DNA from: a bacterium
Lineage (GTDB): Bacteria > Vulcanimicrobiota > Vulcanimicrobiia > Vulcanimicrobiales > SCRA01
Assembly (NCBI GenBank): GCA_004298675.1
Contig: SCRI01000027.1
Location: 1 to 46,993 of the forward strand
Direction: 5' to 3'
DNA length: 46,993 nucleotides
The stretch's first letter is position 1, and each line of letters opens with the position of its first letter. The translations under genes and the position numbers were made by a program. This document shows positions 15,545-22,305 of the stretch, in pieces. The notes beneath the pieces are model-generated. The model ran no database searches. It was given only the letters and a program-made list of their open reading frames with translations, and was not told the origin of the DNA.

Positions 15545-15662
15545 GCAGACCGCGTACCTCAGGCCCGCCTGTCCGTGCGTGGGCCGAGGTTTCGGGGGCA
15601 GAAAGGAAGTTCCTCCTGCTCCGAAAGAGGCCGCGGCGCCGGGGCGGCGAAACGCCCCACCG

Positions 15663-15935
15663 ATGCGGCGTGCACGCCTTGGCATTACGCTTTTCACGGC
15701 GTTAGGCACCCTTCTGTCAGGGGTTGCCTTGCGGCCCCCTGCCGTGGCCGTGGCCGCCCCGCACTCCGCCGGCCCACCCGAGTCCCGACCTGCTCCCGTG
15801 TCACATAGCTTGCCGCGCGTTCCAACTCCGCTCGAAAAGAGCGCCGCTCCCGCGCCGATCTCCCATCCGCTCATGCACGACGAGCCCCACGCGACCCCGC
15901 TTCCGAGCCCCTGGGTCTGGCACCGCATGGCCTAA
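15663..15935 (+). CDS. Small secreted proline-rich hypothetical protein
   Basis: The 90-residue reading frame begins MRRARLGITLFTALGTLLSG, a plausible signal peptide ending at AVAAA. A Pro/Ser/His-rich mature part of about 60 residues follows. It lies upstream of the Nudix gene on the same strand. There is no ribosome binding site and no recognised family. GC-rich DNA produces such frames by chance, so this is a weak call. Confidence 0.35.
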   Translation: MRRARLGITLFTALGTLLSGVALRPPAVAVAAPHSAGPPESRPAPVSHSLPRVPTPLEKSAAPAPISHPLMHDEPHATPLPSPWVWHRMA

Positions 15936-15972
15936 CAGGTAGAAGGCGCACGCGCGGACGAAGCGCCTGCGC

Positions 15973-16470
15973 ATGGGCCTTGTCAAGCGCATTCACCTCT
16001 GTACAGCGTTGATCGAACGTGGTGACGCCGTGCTGCTGGTGGCGAATCGCTATCTCAACCATGCCGAGCCGCTGTGGAACCTGCCCGGAGGACGGCAAGA
16101 AGCCGGCGAATTGATGCGCGAGACGGTCGAACGTGAAGTGCTCGAGGAGACCGGAGTGCATGCGCAAGTAGGCGATCTGCTTTACGTGAGCGAGTCGTAC
16201 GACGGCGACACGCATTTCACCAACGTCACCTTTCGCGCGCAGGCACAGGGCGAAGTGCGCGTGCCGGCACGCGATCGCCATGTCGTGGAGGTCGCTTGGG
16301 TTGCGCGCGCCGCGCTGCGAGAGCGCATCGCCGTCGCCGTCGTGCGCGAACCGCTGTTGGCGGCGCTGGAGCGGAACCAGCACTACAGCGGTTTCCACGA
16401 CGCCGGCATACGCATCGTCTTCAACGACCCGCCCAGTCCGCACGGGGCACGCAACGAACCTGGGAAATAG
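15973..16470 (+). CDS. Nudix hydrolase
   Basis: The 165-residue protein contains a complete Nudix box at about residues 39-61, from GGRQEAGELMRE through REVLEETG (pattern G-x5-E-x7-R-E-h-x-E-E-x-G-h). It hydrolyses a nucleoside diphosphate linked to another group; the substrate cannot be deduced. The N-terminal strand (KRIHLCTALIERGDAVLLVAN) fits the family start. No operon partner is evident. The downstream HU gene has its own 143-base upstream gap. Confidence 0.9.
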   Translation: MGLVKRIHLCTALIERGDAVLLVANRYLNHAEPLWNLPGGRQEAGELMRETVEREVLEETGVHAQVGDLLYVSESYDGDTHFTNVTFRAQAQGEVRVPARDRHVVEVAWVARAALRERIAVAVVREPLLAALERNQHYSGFHDAGIRIVFNDPPSPHGARNEPGK

Positions 16471-16613
16471 AGAGCTGGGGCATGCCGAGCACGGAGGGCC
16501 TTTCGACCTTCGCGCAGGAGTATGCGCGGCCAAGAAATGGCCGATAACACACGTTGTCGAATGCTCGGTCAGGGGGCTAAACCTAGCCCTGGAAAACAGC
16601 ATGAAAGGACAAG
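16471..16613. other. Intergenic region upstream of the HU gene
   Basis: This gap contains a 6-bp hairpin (CGGCCA-AGAAA-TGGCCG, 16527-16543) without a U-tract and an imperfect dyad near 16570-16592. A TTGTCG with TAAACC 18 bases later is a poor promoter candidate. AAAGGA just upstream of the HU ATG is a good ribosome site. Nothing else is apparent. Confidence 0.3.
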
Positions 16614-17024
16614 ATGAATAAAGTCGATCTGGTCCACTCGGCGATGCAGCGGCACGAGATGACGCGCAAGGATGCACTCGCCTTGATCGACGGAGTTTTC
16701 GCCGATATCGAGGCCGCGGTCATTGCCGGCGATGCGGTGAAGGTTCCCGGGTTCGGCCAGTTCAAGGTGCGGGATCGCGCCGCGCGCATCGCACGCAATC
16801 CGGCGACGGGCGAGCCGGTCAAGGTTCCGGCGAAGCGCGTCTTCAAGTTCCTCCCCGCCAAAGCGCTCAAAGAGGCCGTCATGAGCCGTAAGGGCGCTAA
16901 GGCCGCGGCTCGCAAGGTCGCCGCCGCCAAGCCCGCGGCGCGTAAGACGGCCGCCAAGCCCGCGGCCCGCAAGGCCGCGGCGCGTAAACCAGCCGCGAAG
17001 AAGGCGGGCGGCCGCAAGCGCTGA
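16614..17024 (+). CDS. HU-family nucleoid protein with lysine/alanine-rich C-terminal tail
   Basis: Residues 1-92 form an HU domain: MNKVDLV at the start, GFGQFKVRDRAARIARNPAT as the DNA-binding arm region, and a C-terminal helix (FKFLPAKALKEAV). A tail of about 44 residues rich in Lys, Arg and Ala (AARKVAAAKPAARK-like repeats) follows, giving 136 residues where ordinary HU has about 90. Actinobacterial HupB and Deinococcus HU have comparable tails, resembling histone H1. The protein binds and compacts DNA. The ribosome site AAAGGA precedes the ATG. A strong hairpin follows the gene. Confidence 0.93.
   Translation: MNKVDLVHSAMQRHEMTRKDALALIDGVFADIEAAVIAGDAVKVPGFGQFKVRDRAARIARNPATGEPVKVPAKRVFKFLPAKALKEAVMSRKGAKAAARKVAAAKPAARKTAAKPAARKAAARKPAAKKAGGRKR
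16906..17012 (+). repeat. Degenerate tandem repeat coding the HU tail
   Basis: The DNA repeats the unit GCCAAGCCCGCGGC(CC/GC)G(T/C)AAG with variations, encoding alternating Ala-rich and Lys/Arg-rich blocks. Such repeats can change copy number by slippage, so tail length may vary between strains. Confidence 0.55.
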
Positions 17025-17031
17025 TGCCCGT

Positions 17032-17071
17032 GCGAGGGAGCGGAAGTCGCCGCACGGCACCGCTCCCACGC
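17032..17071 (+). terminator. Hairpin after the HU gene
   Basis: GCG-A-GGGAGCGG pairs with CCGCTCCC-A-CGC: an 8-bp perfect stem extended by three pairs after an A-A mismatch, over a 16-base loop. It begins 8 bases past the HU stop. No U-tract follows, so it may act in a Rho-dependent way or stabilise the 3' end. Confidence 0.45.
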
Positions 17072-17107
17072 TGGTTGGCTTCGAGAATTTCCTGGGAAGG
17101 ACTAGCT

Positions 17108-17134
17108 ATTAGGCGTACCTAAGAGACGCCTAAT
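17108..17134 (+). promoter_or_regulatory. Perfect 9-bp inverted repeat covering the cytochrome-porin start codon
   Basis: ATTAGGCGT (17108-17116) and ACGCCTAAT (17126-17134) are exact complements around a 9-base spacer. The right arm runs into the AT of the start codon at 17133-17135. As DNA it is an operator-like dyad; as RNA it would fold into a hairpin hiding the AU of AUG. A good GGAAGGA lies far upstream (17094-17100), beyond normal ribosome spacing. Confidence 0.5.
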
Positions 17135-18269
17135 GAGAAAACTAGCCGCGCCTCATTTCGCAGTCGGGTTTTTCGCGTCTTCCCTTCTCCTGGGCGGTTT
17201 GACCTTGCCTGGCGCGGCGCAGGCGGTCCCCATCTACGCTCAAGAGTACCAGGTGTCGTGCGAGAAGTGTCACTCCGTCATCCCGCATCTCAATGAGTTC
17301 GGAGCGGCTTTCCTCGCCAGTGGCCAGCGTATTCCCGGCGTCCAGCCTGGGGCGGCTTTCCCGCTCGCGGTGAAGCTCAACCTCGTTGACTCCAGCGCGA
17401 ACCAGGGGAGCGGGCCGGACGGCGCGGGGCTTCCCAAGGCCATCGTCGACGAAGTCGAGGCCTTCCTCGCTGGAGGAATCGGCACGCGCGCGAGCTACCT
17501 GGTCGAGCAATATCTCGTCGACGGCGGCATGCCGGGAAAGACGCGCGATGCCTGGATCAGCGATCGCGTGAACCCGTGGCAGGCTCGGATTCCGGTCTAC
17601 GCGCAAGTGGGATCGTTCACGCTTCCACTTCCGGTAGACCCGGAGACGTTCCGTGAGAGCGCCCAGCACTACGCCGTCTACGATCAGTCGGCAGGGAGCA
17701 ATCCCTTCAACTTCTTCGATCCAAAGATCGGTGCGCGCGTCAGCGTGGGAGATCTGGGGCGCGGGCTCAGTGCCCAACTCTTCGCCGGACCGGGTCACGA
17801 CCGGCAGAGCGGATTGCCTTCAACCGGAACCGACACCATGGGAACGCTACAGGACTCGTTGGGCCTGCTCACGCTGACGGCGTATCGCTACCAGGGCACG
17901 CGACCAACGCCGTACGGCCCGAACGATGCCTTCCAACGCACGGGTTACGGAGTGGTTTGGAACCAGTGGGGGCGGCTGACGAGCGAGACCGCGCTGCAGA
18001 CCGGCTGGGACGGCGTCTGCGTGAACGCGATCCAGGCCTGCTCGAGCAGCGGCGGCTTCACGCAGCTGCGCTATCGTATCAATCGCAGGCTTTTTGTCCT
18101 CGGACGCTACGAAGGCACGGCCGATTCTACCGGCGCCTTCGCGCGTGATGGCGTACTCCTACTGGGCTGGGGCCCCACCGAGCACTCGCGGGTCACCATC
18201 GAAGACGTGATCCAACACGTTCCTCAGACAACGCACACCATGAACCTGCAGTACACGATCGCCGAATGA
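17133..18269 (+). CDS. Fused monoheme cytochrome c - outer membrane porin (Cyc2-like architecture)
   Basis: A signal peptide (residues 1-31, AQA cleavage) is followed at once by one heme c site, CEKCH at 43-47, in the context YQVSCEKCHSVIPHLNEFG. The CHxxxPxLNxFG pattern is that of N-terminal heme segments of fused cytochrome-porins. The remaining 300 or so residues alternate polar and hydrophobic strands (ARVSVGDL, SAQLFAGP, LLTLTAYRYQG, TSETALQTGW, FVLGRYEG, HTMNLQYTIAE), ending in a C-terminal strand as expected for an outer-membrane beta-barrel. Known Cyc2 proteins pass electrons from extracellular iron; whether this one does cannot be said. It is translationally coupled to a YceI gene and converges on the sox cluster. 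The length (378) is somewhat short for Cyc2. Confidence 0.65.
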   Translation: MRKLAAPHFAVGFFASSLLLGGLTLPGAAQAVPIYAQEYQVSCEKCHSVIPHLNEFGAAFLASGQRIPGVQPGAAFPLAVKLNLVDSSANQGSGPDGAGLPKAIVDEVEAFLAGGIGTRASYLVEQYLVDGGMPGKTRDAWISDRVNPWQARIPVYAQVGSFTLPLPVDPETFRESAQHYAVYDQSAGSNPFNFFDPKIGARVSVGDLGRGLSAQLFAGPGHDRQSGLPSTGTDTMGTLQDSLGLLTLTAYRYQGTRPTPYGPNDAFQRTGYGVVWNQWGRLTSETALQTGWDGVCVNAIQACSSSGGFTQLRYRINRRLFVLGRYEGTADSTGAFARDGVLLLGWGPTEHSRVTIEDVIQHVPQTTHTMNLQYTIAE

Positions 18270-18829
18270 TGCTACGAACGTTCGCTTTGACTCTCTGCGT
18301 GCTAGCCGCGCTGAGCAGCGCCGCGCCGGCACAATCCACGGCCGAGCACGCCATCGACACCGCGAAGTCGCATGCGCAGTTCTCGATCTCGCACGTCTTC
18401 GTCGGCCACGTCACGGGGGCGATCCCCATCGCGAGCGGCAGCGTCGAGATGCGGCCAGGCTCGTCGATCCCGCTCAAAGCGACGGCGGTGCTTGACGCAG
18501 CCAAGTTCGACACCGGCGATCAAGACCGCGACGCCACCATGACCGGTCCCAACTACTTCGACGCTAAATCGTTCCCGACGTGGACGTTCACCAGCACGAA
18601 GATCATCGAGACCGGGCCGGCATCGTTCACCATGGACGGAAACCTCACGCTGCACGGCGTGACGCAGCCGGAGCATCTGGACGTCACCGTCGGCGGCGAC
18701 GCAACCCACCCCGTGTACCATGCGACCGGGCACATCGATCGCCGCAGCTGGGGGATGAAGGGCACGCGGCTGGATCCCGCCATCGGCGGCGTGGCCGACG
18801 TCACGCTCGACGTGGTGCTGGGGCGCTAG
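18266..18829 (+). CDS. YceI-family periplasmic lipocalin-like protein
   Basis: The 187-residue protein has a signal peptide (LALTLCVLAALSSAAPA-like, cleavage near APA) and the YceI pattern: IDTAKSHAQFSISHVFVGHVTG, then DQDRDATMTGPNYFDAKSFPTWTF-like sequence, then GNLTLHGVTQPEHLDV and RRSWGM. YceI proteins bind isoprenoid quinones or similar lipids in the periplasm and often sit near respiratory cytochromes. The start overlaps the cytochrome-porin stop (ATGA). Its stop lies 3 bases from the convergent soxV stop. Confidence 0.92.
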   Translation: MMLRTFALTLCVLAALSSAAPAQSTAEHAIDTAKSHAQFSISHVFVGHVTGAIPIASGSVEMRPGSSIPLKATAVLDAAKFDTGDQDRDATMTGPNYFDAKSFPTWTFTSTKIIETGPASFTMDGNLTLHGVTQPEHLDVTVGGDATHPVYHATGHIDRRSWGMKGTRLDPAIGGVADVTLDVVLGR

Positions 18830-18832
18830 CGT

Positions 18833-19573
18833 TCAGCCTACGCGCGAGAAGCCCGGGAACGTGCGCAGCAGCCATCCGCTGACGCTCGCCAGCGATCCCG
18901 CCACGATCAGCACACCCGTCACGACCATCAACGCGCCCATGGCAAGTGCGATCCAGCGCTCGTAGCGGCGGACACGAGCAGCCACGCGCAGGAACGAATT
19001 CACCGCGGCCGCGGCACCAATAAACGGGATGGCGATTCCCAAACCGTAGCAGGCCAACAGTGCCGCGCCTTGCCCCGGCGACGTCTGCTGCCCCGCCAGC
19101 ACCAGAATCGCGGCCAGGGCGGGCCCCACGCAAGGTGTCCAGCCGAACGCGAAGGCCAGGCCCATCACGAAGGCCGAGAGCGTGCCGGCGCGTGCCCGAA
19201 CCGGATGAAAGCGCAGATCGCGATTCAGGGCCGGCAGGCGCAGCAGCCCCGCGTAGTGCAGGCCGAAGACGATCACGATCGCGCCTGCGATCTTCTCCAG
19301 CAGCTCGAGATGCACCGCTACCAATCGCCCCAGGAGTGTCGCCGAGACCCCGAAGAGCACAAAGACCGTGACGAAGCCGGCACAGAATGCGAGGGCCGCC
19401 ACCATCACGCGCCGGTCGAGCCCACCGGCGCGACTCTTCGCGGCAATCGTATCGAACGAGACGCCGGCGAGAAACGAGAGGTAGGCCGGCACCAGCGGCA
19501 AGACGCACGGCGACGCGAACGACAAGATACCCGCGAGCAGTGCACCTGGATACGTGATCGTCAGCGCGGCCAC
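18833..19573 (-). CDS. soxV: CcdA/DsbD-type thiol-disulfide transporter (SoxV-like)
   Basis: The 246-residue protein has about six membrane helices and the two conserved cysteine motifs SPCVLP (about residue 23) and WTPCVGP (about residue 152) of the CcdA family. In Sox systems the homologue SoxV moves reducing power from cytoplasmic thioredoxin to periplasmic SoxW/SoxS, which keep the SoxY cysteine reduced. It is the last gene of the minus-strand sox cluster, 12 bases after soxA. A role in cytochrome c maturation is also possible for CcdA proteins. The sox context makes SoxV the better name. Confidence 0.85.
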   Translation of the reverse strand: MAALTITYPGALLAGILSFASPCVLPLVPAYLSFLAGVSFDTIAAKSRAGGLDRRVMVAALAFCAGFVTVFVLFGVSATLLGRLVAVHLELLEKIAGAIVIVFGLHYAGLLRLPALNRDLRFHPVRARAGTLSAFVMGLAFAFGWTPCVGPALAAILVLAGQQTSPGQGAALLACYGLGIAIPFIGAAAAVNSFLRVAARVRRYERWIALAMGALMVVTGVLIVAGSLASVSGWLLRTFPGFSRVG

Positions 19574-19585
19574 GACGACGTAGGC

Positions 19586-20398
19586 CTACTTCCTGACTGC
19601 CGGCGTCTCGATCGGCAAACCTTCACCGCGCGAAGCGATGTAGAGCTCGAGCGCCACATACTCCGGCGATCCGTACGGCAACGTCTGCGCGCGAATCTTC
19701 GTGTCACAGGAGCGGAAGCGCCGTTGTACCGAGCCGACTGCCTGCCACTTCAGCCGGTACTCCGGGAAGCCATTGGTTTGCCCCTGACTCAACACGTCCC
19801 CGCGCAGTTGCCGGCCGGCGTATTGTCCGTGGCACTGCTCGCACGACATGTCGAGCTGTCCCCGGCGCGTCTCGTAGTACCGTTTACCCTCCAGCCAATA
19901 CTGGTGCGCGGGACCGTCGACGGCGACGCGCACCGGCATCCCTCGCGACATCGACTTGATGTACGCCGTCAGCGCCAGCAGCTGCTCCGACTCCCAGGCG
20001 TATGGCGCCGCGCCCATGCGCGCACGCTCGAGGTTGATGCGTTGCTCCAGATCAACGAGCTTTCCCGACTGGGGATCGATCTTGGGGTATGCGGCTCCAA
20101 CGCCTCGCATGGCTTGTTCGGCGGCACCATGGCACGACGCACACGACTGGCCGGTGGACCCAGCGGCGGCGTTCCACAGCGTCTTGCCCTTGTCGACCCA
20201 GAGGTAACCGGGGTTCTCGATCGGGTCACTCTCCATGGCGCGCAACTGCGGGTCAAGGTAGACGTAACCGGCTTTCTCCGAGCCCACGCTGTACTTGGCT
20301 AAACTCGCATCCGGCGCCGAGCCGGCGGGGCGCGCGATCACCCAGGCCAGCGCCAACACCGCTGCGGCAACCGACAGGGTCTCAGCGATCTTCTTCAC
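19586..20398 (-). CDS. soxA: SoxA, diheme cytochrome c of the L-cysteine S-thiosulfotransferase
   Basis: With SoxX this forms the SoxAX enzyme that attaches thiosulfate to the SoxY cysteine in the periplasm. The 270-residue protein has a signal peptide, two heme c motifs (CASCH at 86-90, CEQCH at 186-190) and the catalytic heme-ligating cysteine C231 (FRSCDTKIRAQ). It is therefore the diheme type, like Paracoccus SoxA. ATG at 20398 overlaps the soxX stop by four bases (ATGA), so the two are translationally coupled. Confidence 0.95.
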   Translation of the reverse strand: MKKIAETLSVAAAVLALAWVIARPAGSAPDASLAKYSVGSEKAGYVYLDPQLRAMESDPIENPGYLWVDKGKTLWNAAAGSTGQSCASCHGAAEQAMRGVGAAYPKIDPQSGKLVDLEQRINLERARMGAAPYAWESEQLLALTAYIKSMSRGMPVRVAVDGPAHQYWLEGKRYYETRRGQLDMSCEQCHGQYAGRQLRGDVLSQGQTNGFPEYRLKWQAVGSVQRRFRSCDTKIRAQTLPYGSPEYVALELYIASRGEGLPIETPAVRK

Positions 20399-20847
20399 TT
20401 CAACGTCTCCAGGAACGTCACCACGTCCTCCACCTGCTGCGCGCTGAGCATCGGCCGGCCCTGAAAGTCTTGCGCCACGTCGTTGAGGCCGGCGACCCGA
20501 TAGAAGGCCGGCATGATCGTCGTGGCATCCACGAGCTTCATGTCCACGACGCGCAACCGCAGTTGCGGCACGCTGAGACGGCTGCCGACGCCGGCGAGAT
20601 TGGGGCCGACGTTGCCTTGGAAGGGCGCGTCGAGGGGCAGCTGATGGCAGGCCACGCAGTTGCCCAATTTACGATCGGCCACCAGAGCCTTACCGCGGGT
20701 GGGGTCACCGGGGACACCCGTCAGCGAGTGCGGTATGCCGTCACCGGCCACCGTGTATTGCAGCGCTGGGGCCGAGGACGCCGCCGCGGGCGCACCCAGC
20801 AGGACTCCTACGAAGGCTACGGCGCACGCCGCATGTAGATGATGCAC
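20395..20847 (-). CDS. soxX: SoxX, monoheme cytochrome c subunit
   Basis: The 150-residue protein has a signal peptide and one heme c site, CVACH at 64-68, with NVGPNLAGVG after it and MPAFYR supplying the likely methionine ligand. This is the standard SoxX layout. The start is a GTG at 20847, supported by GGAGG six bases upstream. It is the electron-accepting partner of SoxA and passes electrons to the respiratory chain. Confidence 0.94.
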   Translation of the reverse strand: MHHLHAACAVAFVGVLLGAPAAASSAPALQYTVAGDGIPHSLTGVPGDPTRGKALVADRKLGNCVACHQLPLDAPFQGNVGPNLAGVGSRLSVPQLRLRVVDMKLVDATTIMPAFYRVAGLNDVAQDFQGRPMLSAQQVEDVVTFLETLK

Positions 20848-20869
20848 GCTTACCTCCGGGAAATGACGC

Positions 20870-21331
20870 CTACTCCTTGATGTAACTCCAGCCTTGCTCT
20901 TCGAGCGTCACCAATCGCACGACCCCGGAGGGGACCAGATGCGCCTCCGGAACCAGCGCAAGCTTTTTACCGGCCTGCTTTTCCATGTGCTCGAGCGTAT
21001 TGTTGCAGGCATCGAACTTCACGTTGGGCATGCCTTCCGCGAACGACTTCAGCCGGGCTTTCACGGGTGAGGTATCAGCGAGTAACATGTTCAAGCCCGG
21101 GCCATACGCAACGATCTCCACCTGCACGTCCTGTCCCAAGCCGGTGTAATAGACCGACATGTTCGCCGCATTGTTCAGCGCCAGGTTCATGTGTTCCGGA
21201 TTATCGTCGCTGACCTGTATGGCGACACGGTGCAGGTTCGTCCCCGCGCCCGCCGACGGCGCGGGAGCAGCCAAGAAAAATGCGAGCACGAGCGCTAGCA
21301 CTGCAGCCAGCGCGCCCAGGATCTGTCTCAT
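20870..21331 (-). CDS. Periplasmic DsrE-family protein
   Basis: The 153-residue protein starts MRQILGALAAVLALVLAFFL, a signal peptide, then a DsrE-like fold: HRVAIQVSDDNPEHMNLALN, VEIVAYGPGLNMLL and one conserved-looking cysteine (VKFDACNNTLEHM) in the position where DsrE/TusD-type proteins carry persulfide. Such exported DsrE proteins occur in sox clusters. A sulfane-sulfur carrier role between SoxYZ and other parts is inferred. The ATG overlaps the soxD stop (ATGA). Confidence 0.8.
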   Translation of the reverse strand: MRQILGALAAVLALVLAFFLAAPAPSAGAGTNLHRVAIQVSDDNPEHMNLALNNAANMSVYYTGLGQDVQVEIVAYGPGLNMLLADTSPVKARLKSFAEGMPNVKFDACNNTLEHMEKQAGKKLALVPEAHLVPSGVVRLVTLEEQGWSYIKE

Positions 21332-22305
21332 TTCGCACCTCCTGCGATCCAAGCACCCAACAACTTGCGCTCGGCCTGCGTCATGTTGGTTACATTGCCG
21401 ATCGGCATCGCTTGTGACTCCACAGCCTGCTCTCCGATCTTCTTAGCCGCGGCCTTGATGCGCTGCGGCGTGTCCAGCATTACCCCCATCGGCGCGGCGC
21501 TGAACCCTGGCTGCGTCGGCTTCTGTGCATGGCAGACGGCGCAGCGCTGCGCGATGATCTTCTGCACTTGAGCAAACGTGACGCTGGGTACGGCCGGGCG
21601 CGCGGCGGTTGCGGGCCCAGCCGGAGCCTCTTTGAACTCTACCTGCGAGCCAACGTTACCGCTCTCGGTCTGCTCCGGCGTCACGTGCAGGCTGACGAGA
21701 TCGCTGATGACTTGCACGGGTCCGCTCTTACAGTTCTTCATGCAGGCGGTGGAATGCAGATCGGGCCGCGTGTCATGGGTCCAGGTGCTGGTGAGGAAGC
21801 CGTCGCGATTAGGCATCTTTACCGCCGCCAGCGTCTTGGCATCCATCACCGCATTGGCCGGCACGATATTGTTGAGATTGAGAATGAACGCCACGACAGC
21901 ATAGACTTGGTCGTCTGACAGCGTTTGGGGCGCAGGGAAGGGCATCGCGCGGCGCACGTAGTCGAAGAGCGTCGGAGCATAGGGCCAGTAGCTGCCGACG
22001 GTCTGCACGGAGCGATCCGCGGTGAGGGTACCTTGGCCACCGGCAAGCACGGGATAACGCCCGGCTCCTTCGCCGAAGACGCCGTGACAAGAAGCGCAAC
22101 GTTCCTCGTACACCTTCTGCCCCTCGGCTACCGTTCCGCGCCCTGCGGGCAACCCTGCGCCGCTCAGGCCATTGACGTCGATATTCCAGCCGGCAATCGC
22201 AGCCGGCGTCGCGGGCTGTCCGAAACCGTACGTTTGGGCCGTCGCCGTGCCGGCCGCCAGTGCACCGGCAAGCGCCACAGCCAGCACACTAATTGACTTC
22301 AACAC
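21328..22305 (-). CDS. soxD: SoxD, diheme cytochrome c of sulfane dehydrogenase
   Basis: SoxD carries electrons from the SoxC molybdenum centre. There are two heme sites: CASCH (about residue 67) in an N-terminal cytochrome domain and CAVCH (about residue 255) in a C-terminal domain, with a CMKNC segment between them as found in SoxD/SorB-like proteins. I start at the GTG 22305 (VLKSISVLAVALAGA gives a clean signal peptide) rather than the ATG at 22350, which would add an unrelated basic stretch inside soxC. The gene then overlaps the soxC end by 17 bases, consistent with coupling of the two subunits. Confidence 0.92.
   Translation of the reverse strand: MLKSISVLAVALAGALAAGTATAQTYGFGQPATPAAIAGWNIDVNGLSGAGLPAGRGTVAEGQKVYEERCASCHGVFGEGAGRYPVLAGGQGTLTADRSVQTVGSYWPYAPTLFDYVRRAMPFPAPQTLSDDQVYAVVAFILNLNNIVPANAVMDAKTLAAVKMPNRDGFLTSTWTHDTRPDLHSTACMKNCKSGPVQVISDLVSLHVTPEQTESGNVGSQVEFKEAPAGPATAARPAVPSVTFAQVQKIIAQRCAVCHAQKPTQPGFSAAPMGVMLDTPQRIKAAAKKIGEQAVESQAMPIGNVTNMTQAERKLLGAWIAGGAK

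Noticed and set aside
15488-15928. A 146-codon minus-strand frame upstream of rpoB
   Set aside because: It covers the rpoBC promoter and has no family features or ribosome site.
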